Below, piece after piece: positions 22,608 through 33,886 of a stretch of DNA of 64,000 bases. A model generated the notes under the pieces. It did not search any database. It was not told the origin of the DNA and worked only from the letters and a program-made list of their open reading frames with translations. The DNA lies in the NCBI GenBank assembly GCA_010093485.1, contig MU001501.1:885052-949051 (forward strand), written 5' to 3'. The DNA comes from Karstenula rhodostoma CBS 690.94 (Eukaryota > Ascomycota > Dothideomycetes > Pleosporales > Didymosphaeriaceae). How positions within the stretch are numbered: the first letter of the stretch is position 1; each line of letters opens with the position of its first letter. A program made the translations under genes and the position numbers.

Positions 22608-23537
22608 TTAGTGTTTGCGGACGGTATCAGGCAGGCAGGTCTCTGATGGAGGAAGCAATCGCTGATAGGCATCTTCGCCGGCGAGGGTGGCGTCCCTATG
22701 CTCTAAGAAGGTTCTGATCCTTTCGTTGCGGTCGCCGGACATGGTGGCGCGCTTTGAGCGTGCAAGCTCCATGGAGGCCTCTCTGTGGATCCTCTCGCGC
22801 TGCTCCATGACGGAAGAGCCAAACATGTTGGCACGGGTGCCTTGCAAGACACCGCCCAATGTGACTATGGCGAAGACCAGGGACACGAAGGCAACGTTTG
22901 ATATGTTCAGGTCTCGCGGGGCGTCTGTGCCGCTCTCGCGCTGGTGCCAGCGTTCCCAGTCTTCCCAAGTCGCATTTTGGCTCGGATCGTGGGTCCACTG
23001 CCTCTGCTCGTAGCCCCATGGGTGGGGAGTGTGCGCGTGTGAGTGGGCAGGACTCTGGTGGTGGCCCGACCAGCCCAGGCCCCAGGCGTCGTATGCCTTG
23101 CGCTTCGCATCGTCGGAGAGGATGGTGTGGGCAGCAACGAGCAGGCGGTAGCGTTCCAAGCGCACGGCGTGTGGCAGGTGGGCAGCTGGAGACGCGGCAT
23201 CGGAGCGGTCGGGGTGGTACAGTTTGACGAGGGAGTAGAAGCGGTGTTTCGAGTAGGCCTGGCCGCGTTTGCAGTGGAGGATCTGGTAAGGCGTAGGAGA
23301 GCGGTGGGGAGGCAGGGCATCGGGCCAGCTCAGATCGGCCTCATCGCTATGCGCGTACTGGGCGTAGGTGCGCGGACGCGGACGCGGACGCGGATGCGGA
23401 TGCGGATGTGGATGTGGACGCTTGTCGTGTGAGAGCGACGGGCGGCATGACGCAGTGCATGCCGTCGCAGGGGAGGAGAACTGGCAGTGGAGGCTGGTAT
23501 GGGACACGAGCAGCAGGGCAGGCTTTCGCGAGAGCAT
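22608..23537 (-). CDS. J-domain (DnaJ-like) membrane protein, probably mitochondrial
   Basis: A single exon of 309 aa. The first in-frame ATG is at 23537 (MLSRKPALLLVSHTSLHCQF), a basic, Ser-rich leader suited to mitochondrial import. A His/Pro/Arg-Pro simple repeat (HPHPHPRPRP) separates the leader from the J domain. The J domain opens TPYQILHCKRGQAYSKHRFY, has the invariant HPD in LVKLYHPDRS, and ends AHTILSDDAKRKAYDAWG. Downstream is one hydrophobic helix (NVAFVSLVFAIVTLGGVL), then a charged C-terminus. J proteins stimulate Hsp70 ATPases through HPD; the partner would be mitochondrial Ssc1 if the localisation is right. The repeat is encoded by GCGGAC/GCGGAT hexamers at about 23372-23420. 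Confidence 0.82.
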   Translation of the reverse strand: MLSRKPALLLVSHTSLHCQFSSPATACTASCRPSLSHDKRPHPHPHPHPRPRPRPRTYAQYAHSDEADLSWPDALPPHRSPTPYQILHCKRGQAYSKHRFYSLVKLYHPDRSDAASPAAHLPHAVRLERYRLLVAAHTILSDDAKRKAYDAWGLGWSGHHQSPAHSHAHTPHPWGYEQRQWTHDPSQNATWEDWERWHQRESGTDAPRDLNISNVAFVSLVFAIVTLGGVLQGTRANMFGSSVMEQRERIHREASMELARSKRATMSGDRNERIRTFLEHRDATLAGEDAYQRLLPPSETCLPDTVRKH

Positions 23538-23596
23538 TATCGCGCAGTGGGCGGGGGCATGTTTCCTGGCACGCGACGGCAGCAGCAGGAGAGGGT

Positions 23597-23639
23597 GGTT
23601 GCGTTGGTTGCGTTGGTTGCGTTGGTTGCGTTGGTTGCA
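23597..23639. repeat. 9-bp tandem repeat in the J-protein 5' region
   Basis: Nearly five head-to-tail copies of GGTTGCGTT, 60-100 bp before the J-protein ATG. The frame is not used for coding because no ATG precedes it in frame. It lies in the divergent region 23538-24087 shared with the gene starting at 24088, which otherwise shows no gene. Confidence 0.7.
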
Positions 23640-24087
23640 CAGCGCTGGACCTGAGGAAGGAGCGAGCGGGTTGGCGGGGCCTGCATGAATGATGACGGCT
23701 ACTCGCGAGTCGCAGCCAGGCACACACCCAACACCGAGCAGCAGCAGCGGCAGTCCGTCAATCGCACCACCACCAGCGCTGGAAACTGCATGCCGGCCCT
23801 CACCTCACCGCTTTGCAGCCCGCTATTCCCGCGGGCGTAGACCTGCCGTCTGCCGTCGCCGTGGGGTCCTGCAATGTGAGCACCTGTTCTCCTTCGTACC
23901 GAGTTTGATCTGCTTGACCAGGGCCAGCTACCTCGCGTCGGCATGCTTTCGACGACGGGTGCACCTCATCACCCCGGGAGAGGGAGAGGGAGTCTTCCCG
24001 CCTGCCTTTCAGCTGCTCCTAGCCTTGCACCTCTTCTGCCTCCCAGTCTGCTTCCTCACCTTCACTCTCCTGTGCCTCGCCGCTGCC

Positions 24088-25425
24088 ATGGATCGCTCGC
24101 ATGAAACCTCCATGGATGACCACGAGCGAGAACCATCCGACGCCCTCGAAGCCCCCCGTGCGAGTGGAGCGGAACCTCTTGCCGGACTCTTCAACCTCAC
24201 CCGTCGCATGGAAAACGAGCAAGAGGAGCAGTTCGACGTCGACCTCACAATCATGGACTTCCTGGCTTACAAGGCCACTGACCTCGTCTTCGAATGGAGA
24301 GCCAGCGCCAACCCTCACCAGTCGGATTTGCCCTCGGCCCTGGTCACCATGACTGCGGGTAGGTACCTCGCCACGGTTTCCCCTGCCTGCCTCTACTACC
24401 TTGACTGACCCCGACTTGTAGAGTGGAGATTGTTTTTGAAACACAAACACAGCGGCAAACGTATCAACAGCCAGGCCGCGTTTCGTTCACGCCTGCTTCA
24501 GTTCTCCCTGCTCTTTACCCATCGTTTAAACCACGACCAGACCTGGACTACCGAGGAATCCCTGGATGAGCTTCGCGCACGGAACAAAACCCGCGGCCAG
24601 TATTGGGTCCGTGCAGGACATGCTCCCGCCCTGAGGCGTCCATTTGATCCCTCGAGCGAATTCCCTCTCGCCGACGGTACACTTGCCGAGAATAGGCACA
24701 ACCTCTCCTGCGCCATTGACCAACCGCAAGAGAAGAGGCGATGGGTGACGGATCTGGAAGGCACGCCTACCCTCCATTGCCTCCTTCCGCTTTTCGTCCA
24801 ACTCACCGCCGCAAGAGTGCGACTTGGCGACTGGCTGCCGAGCGAAGGATGGATGGACCTCGCGGGGCAGTTTATGTGTGAGTGGCATTGGCTCCACAGG
24901 GACTTGGTCAATTACTTACCACACTGCTCTGTCTAGTCCATGCTGTCCTTGAAGAGTACCTCCTCAACGGCGCCTACAGCGAAGAGACCTTCAACACGAT
25001 ATTCGCCTACGGCTGTCCCGGAACCGAGCATCTATCAGATGAGTGTAGCGATGTGGAAGCAATGCGCACTATCTTCTGCAGCGATGCGCGTCCGCACGAA
25101 GAGATATCTGGCTGGTCCGAGGTCAGACAGCATTATATAGAAGAGGTCAGCATTCGTTGCCTAGTGAATATCTGCCACTGCTGACAGCCACAAGCTTCTG
25201 CCTCCCCCAAACTTGTCGACCTCGTTTGTGCAAGCGATGGAGCGCGCCCACGAACTGCATTCCTATGAAGCCTTCGAGAACAGCGCCATCGCTTTCCTAA
25301 AGTACCTGCACGACGAACTCGCCAAGCCAGATCTCGTCCAAGTGGAGGAAGGACGCGTGAACATCGACGGCAACGAGCTAACCGAAAGCGACTCTCGAGA
25401 AATGATTCGCCGCATGGGCTTATGA
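24088..25425 (+). CDS. Unrecognised conserved-looking protein, 388 aa
   Basis: Four exons (24088-24358, 24422-24877, 24937-25145, 25195-25425) sum to 1167 nt with all phases consistent. Donors are GTAGGT, GTGAGT and GTCAGC; branch sites CTGAC/TTACC are present. The start MDRSHETSMDDHER has the only well-placed ATG. The protein is soluble, with no signal peptide or clear membrane helix. It has an acidic N-terminus, then QFDVDLTIMDFLAYKATDLV, EWRLFLKHKHSGKRINSQ, a Trp-rich stretch (RWVTDLEGTPTLHCLL; LGDWLPSEGWMDLAGQFM), and a helical C-terminal half (HAVLEEYLLNGAYSEETFN; FENSAIAFLKYLHDELAKP). I do not recognise a domain. Its clean exon structure and length suggest a real, expressed gene. It is divergent from the J-protein gene. 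Confidence 0.65.
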
Positions 25426-26539
25426 CGGGCTCATATTTAGTATCCGACTTTCTATTCTTGACAAGCTGACATGGCTCACGCTTGCGCATTTGAACCGTTG
25501 ATGTCACAGCTCTTCTTCTCTTTCATCTCCGTTTCGAGGACGAAAGCTAACCTCGTCTTCTCTGTCACATTCCATTCAAATGTTTTATTTTGCCTTATCC
25601 TAGCTGACGTTGTCTAATGCTCAACGTTGCCAATACAAAAACCTGTGCAAAACGGCATTATCTTTCTGTAGCAACAAAAAAAAATCCGCTTAAGACGGCA
25701 TGCCTTTCATTTAACCAACTCTGCACGGCCATGATAGCCGTCCATTTGTCTCTATTACTACTATACCCTCTCACCTGTACACGGATAGGTTTTGTTGCAA
25801 AACAAATATTACTTTCTCTGTCCCTTGACTGCTATTATCCACTCTATATCACAATTTTCCGCTATTCTGCATCCGCGTTGTTGATTCCTGCACGCCACCT
25901 GGTAAGTGTGCTTCCACGTCACCGCAAGCTCATATCGGGTCTACACCAAGCCTGACTCTGGTGACACCTAAGGTCGCTTACATCTACCGCTGCCATCTTG
26001 CACACATTGCACCATGGCGGTAATTGGCAAGCAGCCTTCCCGGCCCCGCAGCGATTAACATTCGATTCAGCCTGCACCGACTCATGGCACGACTGGCCCT
26101 ACCTTACCCATTGATACTGAGCTAGAGGAGGAGGTTGAAGTGTGTGCAAAACTACCGTCCGTACCCCACTCAAGTTCGTTCGCGATACTGCATGGGACTG
26201 TCTCTGTTCCGGTGCAATATATCAGGCACCATGTAAAACCCTTCAGGGTCATATCATGGGAAATGATACAAGCAGTCAAGAGCCGCAACATCTTCTGCTC
26301 ATGAAAAGAGCACGGGAGTATGGCAAGCTCCGTGGAAACCTGCGAGCAATTGCTGCATTTCAACTGCACTAGGACAAACAATGCCCACCGCTTCACTCGT
26401 CGGATCCCGCGAGCTTCGTCGGTATACGTCGCTTCACCCACACGACAATCAACCTTGTCGCGTACACTCGCGCACCTGCCACCACCTCGATCAAGACCTA
26501 CCACGTAATCACACAGGCGCTCAGAGCACGACACTCGCC
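25426..26539. other. Intergenic, no gene seen
   Basis: A 1.1-kb stretch, AT-rich in 25560-25860, with no supported frame. A possible upstream ATG at 26381 would extend the exonuclease gene by 53 codons of low-complexity, probably untranslated leader. Confidence 0.4.
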
Positions 26540-27500
26540 ATGCGCCCGTACATAACTCCCCAGCAAGGCTCGACCTACTCACCGCGCAGACAACCCCACG
26601 TCAACACCATGACAACCCCGAAACTCGTCTCGACTGTGACCGAGCTGGCGCAAGTGCTCGACCGGCTGAACCTTAGCACAACCGTGCCGCCGCATTTGTA
26701 CATCGATATTGAAGGTGTCAACCTTTCACGCAACGGCTCAATCTCAGTCTTCACACTCTTCGACCGTACGCAAAAGTATGTGTACCTCATCGACGTCCAC
26801 TCTCTTGGCTTCGCCGCCTTCACAACCCATTCGGCTACCTGCGCGACCTTCAAAGACTCGGGATTTGAGGCTATCGGGGCTGACGCGGCGCGCTACATCA
26901 CACTGAAGACGATCCTGGAGTCTCCCGAGATCCCAAAGGTCTTCTTCGACGTGCGCAACGACTCGGATGCTCTCTTCGCCCACTTCGGCATCCGGCTCCA
27001 GGGCGTGCAGGACCTCCAGATGATGGAGCTAGCCAGTAAGTAAACACCCTCCACGTTGACACGAGAAGGCTAATGGCGTCAACCAAGCGCGCTGCCGCCG
27101 CAACCGCGAGCGCGTCAACGGCCTCTCTCGGTGCCTGGAGTTCGGACTCGTCGGCATCCTGTCACCCTTCCAGCGCTCGCAAGTCCAGTCCATCAAGGCG
27201 CGCGGCTCGGCGCTGTTCGCTCCAGAGAAAGGCGGCTCGTTCGAGGTCTTCAACCAGCGTCCTCTCGACGTGACCATCGAGAACTACTGCATGCAGGATG
27301 TGATTTTCCTGCCGGCCTTGTGGAGCTTGTACAACCAGAAGCTGTGGGTCCCGTTCTGGAAGTTTGTGGTCCAGCACGAGACGAAGAAGCGCCTTGAAGA
27401 GAGCCAGGCTCCGGACTACGTCCCGCAGGGCAAGCACAAGACGCTTGGTTGGACGTGGGGCTATCTTCGCCAGATGGAGATGAAGTGGAATGAGTATTGA
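26540..27500 (+). CDS. DEDD 3'-5' exonuclease-fold protein (EXD1-like)
   Basis: Two exons, 26540-27035 and 27088-27500 (52-nt intron, GTAAGT), encode 302 aa. The RNase H-like exonuclease fold is visible through the acidic motifs: Exo I as PHLYIDIEGVNLSRNGS (Asp and Glu), Exo II as KVFFDVRNDSDALF (Asp), Exo III as NYCMQDVIFLPALW (YxxxD-like). A basic patch (RCRRNRERVNGLSRCLEFG) lies between II and III. The nearest known families are the EXD1/RNase D-like 3'-5' exonuclease domain proteins. In fungi these single-domain forms are common and uncharacterised, so substrate (RNA or DNA) is unknown. ATGs at 26540 and 26609 are both possible; I chose the first in good context. Confidence 0.8.
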
Positions 27501-28017
27501 CTTGGCTGGTGGGTCGCTGAAGGCGCACAACGCGCTGTTGCATCTTGGGTAAGTCTTCTCGAGTGGTGGATGGCCCCTTTCATGAGCACATTTCCTTGCA
27601 TCCTGGTATGACCTTGGTGGTGTGAGTTTGAGGATCTAAGGTAATGGGCGTTGTATGTGAGGATGGGGTCGCCGCCGGATATGGTGGGGTGGGTAGGGAC
27701 GATTTCCAGTGTGACTAAGGTGAGGTGGGTTTACTTTCTACCTCGGTCGGCCCGCTGCCATCCCATAGGTCCCAACCTCTCCACTTGACGTCAATGCAGT
27801 GACTTGAAACTCAAAGCACAGTACACTTCCACACCGGGTGCAGAAATACCTAAACCGAAGTTCTTGGCGCGGGTTTCTCGCTAGAAAAGACTCACGTTCT
27901 TTTCTGCACCCATTGTGAACAGTCTACCAATCCCAGTGCATCTCAACTTCTTCTTTACAAACATCTAGGGCCAGCTGCAACGTCATCACAAAAGGACAAA
28001 CACAGACACCACCCAAA
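27501..28017. other. Intergenic, no gene seen
   Basis: The 3' flank of the exonuclease gene and 5' flank of the GST-like gene. No RNA gene, repeat or open frame supported. Confidence 0.4.
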
Positions 28018-28732
28018 ATGGTCCTCCAAGTCCACCACATGGAGCTCTCCCAAAGCGAGCGCATCGTCTTCCTCTGCGAAGAACTCTCCATCCCCTACAC
28101 TCTCATCCGGCACAAGCGCGCGCCCCTCTTCGCCCCAGAATCGCTCCGCCTCCCCGGCAACCCCCTCGGCAAGTCCCCCTTCCTAGAAGACCCAGATGAA
28201 GGCGTGGCCCTCGCCGAAAGCGGCGCGATATGCGAGTATATACTCGGTAAAGCCGGCGACACGACGCTCTCCAAGAAATACGGCGACAAGGGGTTCGCGG
28301 ACTACCTTTACTGGTTCCACTACGCGAATGCCGGGCTGCAGCCTGCGGTGGTGGGCAGCATGCTCCTCTCGCTTTCTGCGCTCCCGGAGGGCGATGAAGG
28401 CGATGGCGCAGGCGCGGTTGGACGGGGCGCTGAAGCATGTTGATGCGCGGTTGGAAAACAACAAGTGACTTGCTGGCGAGGACTTCACGGCGGCGGATAT
28501 CATGAGCGTGTATACGGTGACGACGCAGCGGTACTTTGGGCCGCATTTGAAACTCGCGGCGTATCCGAATATTCTGAGGTGGTTGAAGGATGTGAGTGAG
28601 AGGCCGGGGTATAGGAGGGCGATGGAGAAGGGGGATCCCGAGATGGAGTTGTTGGTTGGGGCGGAGGCGCCGGCGACGACGCTGATTCAAGAGGGGGGAG
28701 TTGGGTCCGGGATTTGGAAGAAGAAGAACTAG
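28018..28732 (+). pseudogene. Glutathione S-transferase-like gene with frameshift and stop
   Basis: ATG at 28018 starts a thioredoxin-fold GST N-domain: VHHMELSQSERIVFLCEELS, then NPLGKSPFLEDP (cis-Pro) and VALAESGAICEYIL (the Glu-Ser glutathione-contact motif). The helical C-domain begins at FADYLYWFHYANAGLQP. At about 28380-28400 the coding frame moves by one (MLLSLSALPEG in frame 1 continues as AMAQARLDGALKHVDARLE in frame 2). At 28466-28468 a TGA sits where the family has Trp, in NNK-stop-LAGEDFTAADIM. The rest (YPNILRWLKDVSERPGYRRAM) is normal. No intron signals surround either lesion. Restoring frame would give about 237 aa, a normal GST length. The shift falls inside a GGCGATGAAGGCGATGG near-repeat, a likely slippage site. 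Confidence 0.78.
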
Positions 28733-29280
28733 AAGGTGGCTGTGAGCTGCATGTACGACGTTCAACGGTTGTTGTAGGCAGTATTGCTAAGTAATCTGGT
28801 CATGGATCTGGAACACGGCAAGAGCGGCGGCAAGAACGTGATAGTCCTTGAGCTCCCGTGTACTGAGAGCTGATTTCATACCGTACATCTAGGCAAACTG
28901 ATGTCCTACCCATCTCCACAACCTTGTACGCAATCGTATAACCATTTCCCATTCCCATCTTGCCACACCTCAAGACTGTTTCTGCCTTGGCATCCTGTTC
29001 GCTCGAGTCATCATATCCTCCATCGCAACCAACAAGACATACAGCGCCTGCTCCCTATCATAATCTGTAGTCGGGCTTTTCTTTTGGTGATAGGTGGAGC
29101 CTCAAACAAATGTGTTGGCTTAGAAACCACTTGAGCCTTCTATAGTGTCTACAAACATATTCGGCTCACCTCTGACTTGAAGTGGTGAAATGACTTCGTT
29201 ACAGATGAGCACTGAAATCTAAGCAACTTTTGCCCCCAGGTCGTGAATTCTATTATCATGCTCTGCAGTTCCACCCACTT
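28733..29280. other. Convergent gap, no gene seen
   Basis: About 550 bp between two 3' ends; nothing recognised on either strand. Confidence 0.4.
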
Positions 29281-30250
29281 CTAGTAGTTTGTGGGATACT
29301 GTCCTGCCATCTGTGAATGCCTCTTCTTCAAGTTCTTCCTCTTACTCCTTCTCGTTATCACAAACACATACGTGACTACTGTCAAGACCGCCGCCCCAAC
29401 CTGCACGAGCCCGATATACCACGAGATACTCTACTTCATCATCAGCACATATCCATCCATCACAGCATCGCATCGCATGTTTAGACTCACCTGGACATTG
29501 CAGAACTTGTCAAAGTCGACCTCATGCGCGAATTCCTTCTGGATCTCTCTTGCAAGCGGACTGCACGTCCACCCCCACAAATCATTACTCTTCCCATCCT
29601 TGTCCTTCTCCGTCCGGTACAGACTCGCAGCCACACACCATACAACGAGGTTCCCCAGCATGACTGCCCAGCTGAACGTCGTCGCGACCGTGGCCGCCTT
29701 GTTCGCTTTGTCGATGCCGAACTTGTATGCGAACATGATCACTACGTTCAACAAGACGGAGATGCCCGCAATCAGGAAGTACATCCAGGTAGGCCAGACC
29801 TTGGAGTCTTTGGCCCAGGCGGTGCGCGTCTTGGTGACGCCGTCGCGGGTGACGTCGCGGTAGACGTTCTGCGTGGAGAGGAACTTGTGCAGGGTCAGGG
29901 CAATGGGGATGAAGACTGCGATGGAGATGAGGAGGCCGAGGACGCGGGAGATGACGCGTAGGCGGCGGATGCGCGCTTTCAGGACCTGGGATGGTAAGTA
30001 TTTTGCTGTTCGCCTGTATGTGTGCGAAACAACATACAATATCCTCTTCGTGAGCTTTCCTCAGGCCATCGAAGTCGACGAGGCTTTGTCTCTTGGCCGT
30101 GCTGTCCACCGAGGTGACTACGTGCAGTGGTGTTGATGGTGAACGTCCCGAGTGGTTTTCCGGCGACCCCAGCGGCGGCGAAAGAAGAAGCTGTTGTTGC
30201 TGCTGATCTATGGACAGCGGATGCGCCTCGTAATACGCATTCGATGCCAT
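29281..30250 (-). CDS. Four-TM (MARVEL-like) membrane protein
   Basis: Three exons in transcript order, 30250-30038, 29985-29491 and 29430-29281, encode 285 aa. The introns are 52 and 60 nt, both phase 0. A Ser/Gln-rich cytosolic N-terminus of about 70 residues (MASNAYYEAHPLSID, then a QQQQQ run) leads into four hydrophobic segments: VLGLLISIAVFIPIALTL, MYFLIAGISVLLNVVIMFAY, TFSWAVMLGNLVVWCVAASL and WYIGLVQVGAAVLTVVTYVF. A hydrophilic loop with two Cys lies before the last, and a basic tail (RRSKRKNLKKRH) ends the protein. Topology and size resemble fungal MARVEL-type tetraspan proteins of plasma membrane or vesicles, but no signature motif was seen, so the assignment is by architecture only. 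Confidence 0.72.
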
Positions 30251-31149
30251 TTTGAAATCTCTTTCCTTCTCTTTGCTTCCCAGCGCAGTCCGCAGATGTG
30301 CAATTTTATCACTTGTTAGTCACCGTCGCCGCTCATCAATGCGGGGCCTGTCCCTTATACGCGTCTCTGCTAATTGCTTCGCCTTCATCAGCTCCCGCAT
30401 AGCTAATGTCAAAGGACCGGACGTGTTGAGCGACGAGCCAATGATGTGCTCCCCGCGATGCGGCTAATGCAGCCACGCTGACCGTGTCAACATGGCGGGC
30501 ATGCGTCTTTCCTGATGCGGGCCATCGAGTGTGGCTGGTGGTTGTGCTGTGGGGGCGGGGATGGTTTACGCCATGATTGCGCCAAATATAGATCGGAATA
30601 CAAACCTTGCATCCTCTTAAAATCCGTAGGCAAGGATGCGCGGGTGCTAAAGGGATCGTCAGCAGTCGCGGTCATCTGCTTGTTTGGCGTGTTTTAGATT
30701 CGATTACGGAATATGTAAACATAGAGAGAGGTAGGAACGACTGATGCGTCGGGACTGGGCAGAGAGAAGTCAGTCTGTCCCGATGAGGCGGCTCCTTTAA
30801 TTAGGCATCCGGAAACGAAGAGCGAACGCAGTCTTCTATTGCGAGACTACAGCTGTATTCGGTTAGAGACCGAGGGTTTTGTACTGGTTGGATGAGACGA
30901 TGGGGAGAAAGGGTGGACGTTTCCTAAACGAAAAATTGACAAAGTAGCCGTAGTTAAAGCCTCGAACCGCGCTGGACAATGAGGACTAAGAAAAATTTAA
31001 ATGCTATCATGTTACGTGTTCAGGTTGCTTTGCGCTACCGAAAAATATGTGATAGATCTGCCCTCCTAGAATGACATCCATCGCAAAGCCCATTGAACTA
31101 ACTCCATACGCGCCACCCAGCAAAGCCATCTTACATGTGTATTGAGGTG
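30251..31149. other. Intergenic, no gene seen
   Basis: About 900 bp upstream of the four-TM gene and downstream of the nucleoporin. It should hold the former's promoter. No clear elements or hidden exons recognised. Confidence 0.4.
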
Positions 31150-33116
31150 CTAAACAGCCACAACCCACTCAGATTTCGGAGGGACAAGGGGAATGTCTTC
31201 GTTGGGGTCGAAGACGCCGGCTTGTGTAACGCGTTGATATATCTGTAGTAGCCTCTGGCCCTGCTCGCCTTCGTAGTCCTCTGGCTTGCCCTCTTTGTAC
31301 GGATCGGCGTTAGGGGCCGCAGCTGGCTGTCCGCCTAAGTTGGCTTGCGCAAGTGTTTGCTGTGATGCAGCTTGGGCGAACGGGTTGGCGGGTTGACTTG
31401 GAGTTCCGAAGGCTGGGGCTGCAGGTGTCGCGTTCTGCGCTGCGGCTGCGAAGGGGTTAGGTTTCGGCGCTGTGGTCGTCGTACTCGGTGCTGCAGCTGC
31501 AGCAGCAAAAGGCGAAGGTTTGGTTAATCCACCTGGTTGTCCGAACGCAGAAGTTTGCGGTGCAGATGCACCGCCAAATGGGTTTGCAGGTGCTGGGGTA
31601 GATTGCGTTTGAGTGCCACCGAATGGATTCCTGGCTTGTTGTGCCTGTCCGGCTTGCGCTGCTTGCTTGAATGGATTCGCTGCAGCACCTGGCTGTGAGG
31701 TCTGACCGAAACCTGATTGTCCAAATGCCGGCTTTCCAAAGGCGGATGTCTGGCTGGGTGCTGAAGGTTGTCCAAACGCCGAAGCCTGGCCTGGTTGAGA
31801 GGGTTGTCCAAACGCAGAAGCCTGGCTTGGTTGAGAAGGTTGACCAAATGCAGAGGTCTGCCCCGGTTTAGAGACTTGCCCAAAAGCGGAGGGTGCTGCT
31901 GGCGTGGATGTCTGCCCGAAGGCAGGCGTTGATGCTGGTGCAGAAGGTTGTCCAAAGGCAGATGTAGTTCCCGGTGCTGAAGGCTGGCCAAAGGCAGATG
32001 TAGTTCCCGGTGCTGAAGGCTGGCCAAAGGCAGATGTAGTTCCCGGTGCTGAAGGCTGGCCCGACGCAGAGACAGCTCCAAATGCAGACGGCTTCCCAAA
32101 GGCAGAAGCTCCACTTAGAGCAGACGTCTGACCGAATGCACTCCCAGGCATAGACTGTTTACCAAAGCCGCTACCTGCACCCAACGCTGAAGCTTGACCA
32201 AACGCTGAGTCGCTTTGACCCAACGCAGAGGGCTGACCAAATGGATTGGCGGGCTTTCCAAAGGCGGAGGTTTGCGACTGAGTACCACCACCAAAAGGGT
32301 TTCCTGGAGCAGTGGTCGGTGCTTGGCTGCCACCGAATGGATTTGCTGCCGCAGCACCCGAGAAGGGATTCGCATTCGACGGTGCTGGTGCAGCTGCTGA
32401 ACTGGACGGGTCCACTTTGCCCTGTGCGATGTCCAACCTATTGGGGTGGACATCTGCGCCGTCTTCAACGTATCTGATCGCACCGTCCAGGTCATCCAAG
32501 ATAGATTTCACCTGCTCTTCTGCTTTAGCCTGGAGTTGGGCCTGTTCTTGTTGCTGATAGATTGTTAGCTGATTTGCGGTCTGGGCTATTGGAAAATGCA
32601 TACACCTAGAGCCTCGTTTCCTGACGCGCGCTGTGAGTAGTAACGAGCGCGAAGTTCTTCCGGGCTGATCTCCATGGCACCTTCTATAAGCTGACGTGGC
32701 GCATCGCGTCCTGCACCATAGCATGAGAACGGATAGTTTGGGCGCTGATCCGTGAGGTCGGTCTTGATCTCATCCTTTGATAGGTTGTAGCGCGGAGCGC
32801 CTGTACGGTTCCCTAGGATGGAATGAGGATAGGTTGAACAAGCAAAAGGTAGAGTTCAGCATCGTCGCGAATAACAATGAACATACCTCCAAATGCTCCG
32901 CCGCCGCCGCCTGAAGGTCGGTAGCGATCACCACCGAAGGCGTTGAACCCGCTCCTATTTCCACCACCGAAAGCATTACCGCCATCACGCTGACTTCCTG
33001 GGTGCTCGTTCCTGCATCTATCTTTGACATGTGAGCACGGTGTTGGCGAGATGGCACGTGTGGTAATTACCTCCAAACTTGCAGTGCCCGCGCTGGTAGA
33101 ATGGGCAAGTCGCCAT
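31150..33116 (-). CDS. NUP42: CCCH/FG-repeat nucleoporin, NUP42-like
   Basis: Four exons in transcript order, 33116-33071, 33021-32887, 32812-32604 and 32553-31150, encode 597 aa. The introns are 49, 74 and 50 nt. The N-terminus MATCPFYQRGHCKFGDRC then RNEH forms one CCCH zinc finger, as in NUP42/NUPL2. A Gly-rich stretch follows, then a helical region (MEISPEELRARYYSQRASG). A long FG domain follows with many SAFGQ/SAFGKP and ANPFGG repeats. The C-terminus (PYKEGKPEDYEGEQGQRL) is the short conserved tail that contacts Gle1 in yeast Nup42. The protein sits on the cytoplasmic face of the nuclear pore and promotes mRNA export with Gle1 and Dbp5. The FG domain contains three perfect 36-bp tandem copies. 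Confidence 0.85.
31952..32059. repeat. Three perfect 36-bp tandem copies in the FG domain
   Basis: Units 31952-31987, 31988-32023 and 32024-32059 are identical. Each encodes, on the minus strand, a 12-residue SAFGQPSAPGTT-type unit. Flanking FG units are diverged at the DNA level, so this is a recent expansion and a probable length polymorphism. Confidence 0.85.
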
Positions 33117-33886
33117 GGTGCCGTCGGTGTAATTCAGATAACAAGAAGTTGAGAGTAGCGAGGTGTTGTACGCTGGGCCGCCAAACGCTCTAATCTATGA
33201 TTAGCAAACGTGTCCAAGTATGCTGGCGCTCGCGTCGAGCGAAGAAGCGGCTGGTCGATGGACAATGCCGAAGTTTCGCGTTCAGGGCGCGCTTAACCCG
33301 ATCGAGCACCACCACGGCCACGCTTCAAGCTGCGATAGTAGCGCACAATTGCCGTGACTCTACCTTTGCCTGATGACTTCGAAGCCGCTCCCGTAGTTCC
33401 TAGGAGGATCGTGCGTTCCCGGGGTCGCCCATCTGGAGTGCTCCATGACAGCAGGGAAACCTGGACGCTGATTGGCCGATACGCCGGTTGTTCTAGCGAC
33501 GTAGAAAGATCTCTGCTTGTGGATGAGTCTCGGGATAGCGAATCGAGAAGTGAGTCTGAGGTTGAACCAGCTGAAGCGTATCCACGTCAGTTGCGACTGC
33601 AAGTACGTCGCCGTCGAGCAAGACAGGAAACCGCGCTAAGGTCGCTTTCGGAGTAGCTCCTTCCGTCGCAAACGAACGTCCAGGCGAGGCTCCACGTTCG
33701 TGTGAAGGTCGCGACGGTGACCATTTCGCCGCGCATACGACACGATGCGCAAAGCGGTTGCCGGTTCCTTTGCCCCCCCCACGCCGACCTTCGATACATA
33801 ACAAGCAGCTTTCATGGCGTGGTCGTTGACGTAGCCCCGCCCCAGACGTCGCCCTCAGATTCTCCCCGCAGCTCGGCTCGGTGTAG
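33117..33886. other. Divergent gap NUP42 / small membrane protein
   Basis: 770 bp head-to-head. A plus-strand open frame at 33354-33656 has no ATG and no resemblance to any family. Otherwise nothing recognised. Confidence 0.4.

Noticed and set aside
28751..30136. Plus-strand frames antisense to the four-TM gene
   Set aside because: They are shadows of the minus-strand exons, which have correct splice signals and TM helices.
33354..33656. 100-codon plus-strand frame upstream of the small membrane protein gene
   Set aside because: No ATG start and an Arg/Ser/Glu-rich composition typical of chance frames in GC-rich DNA.
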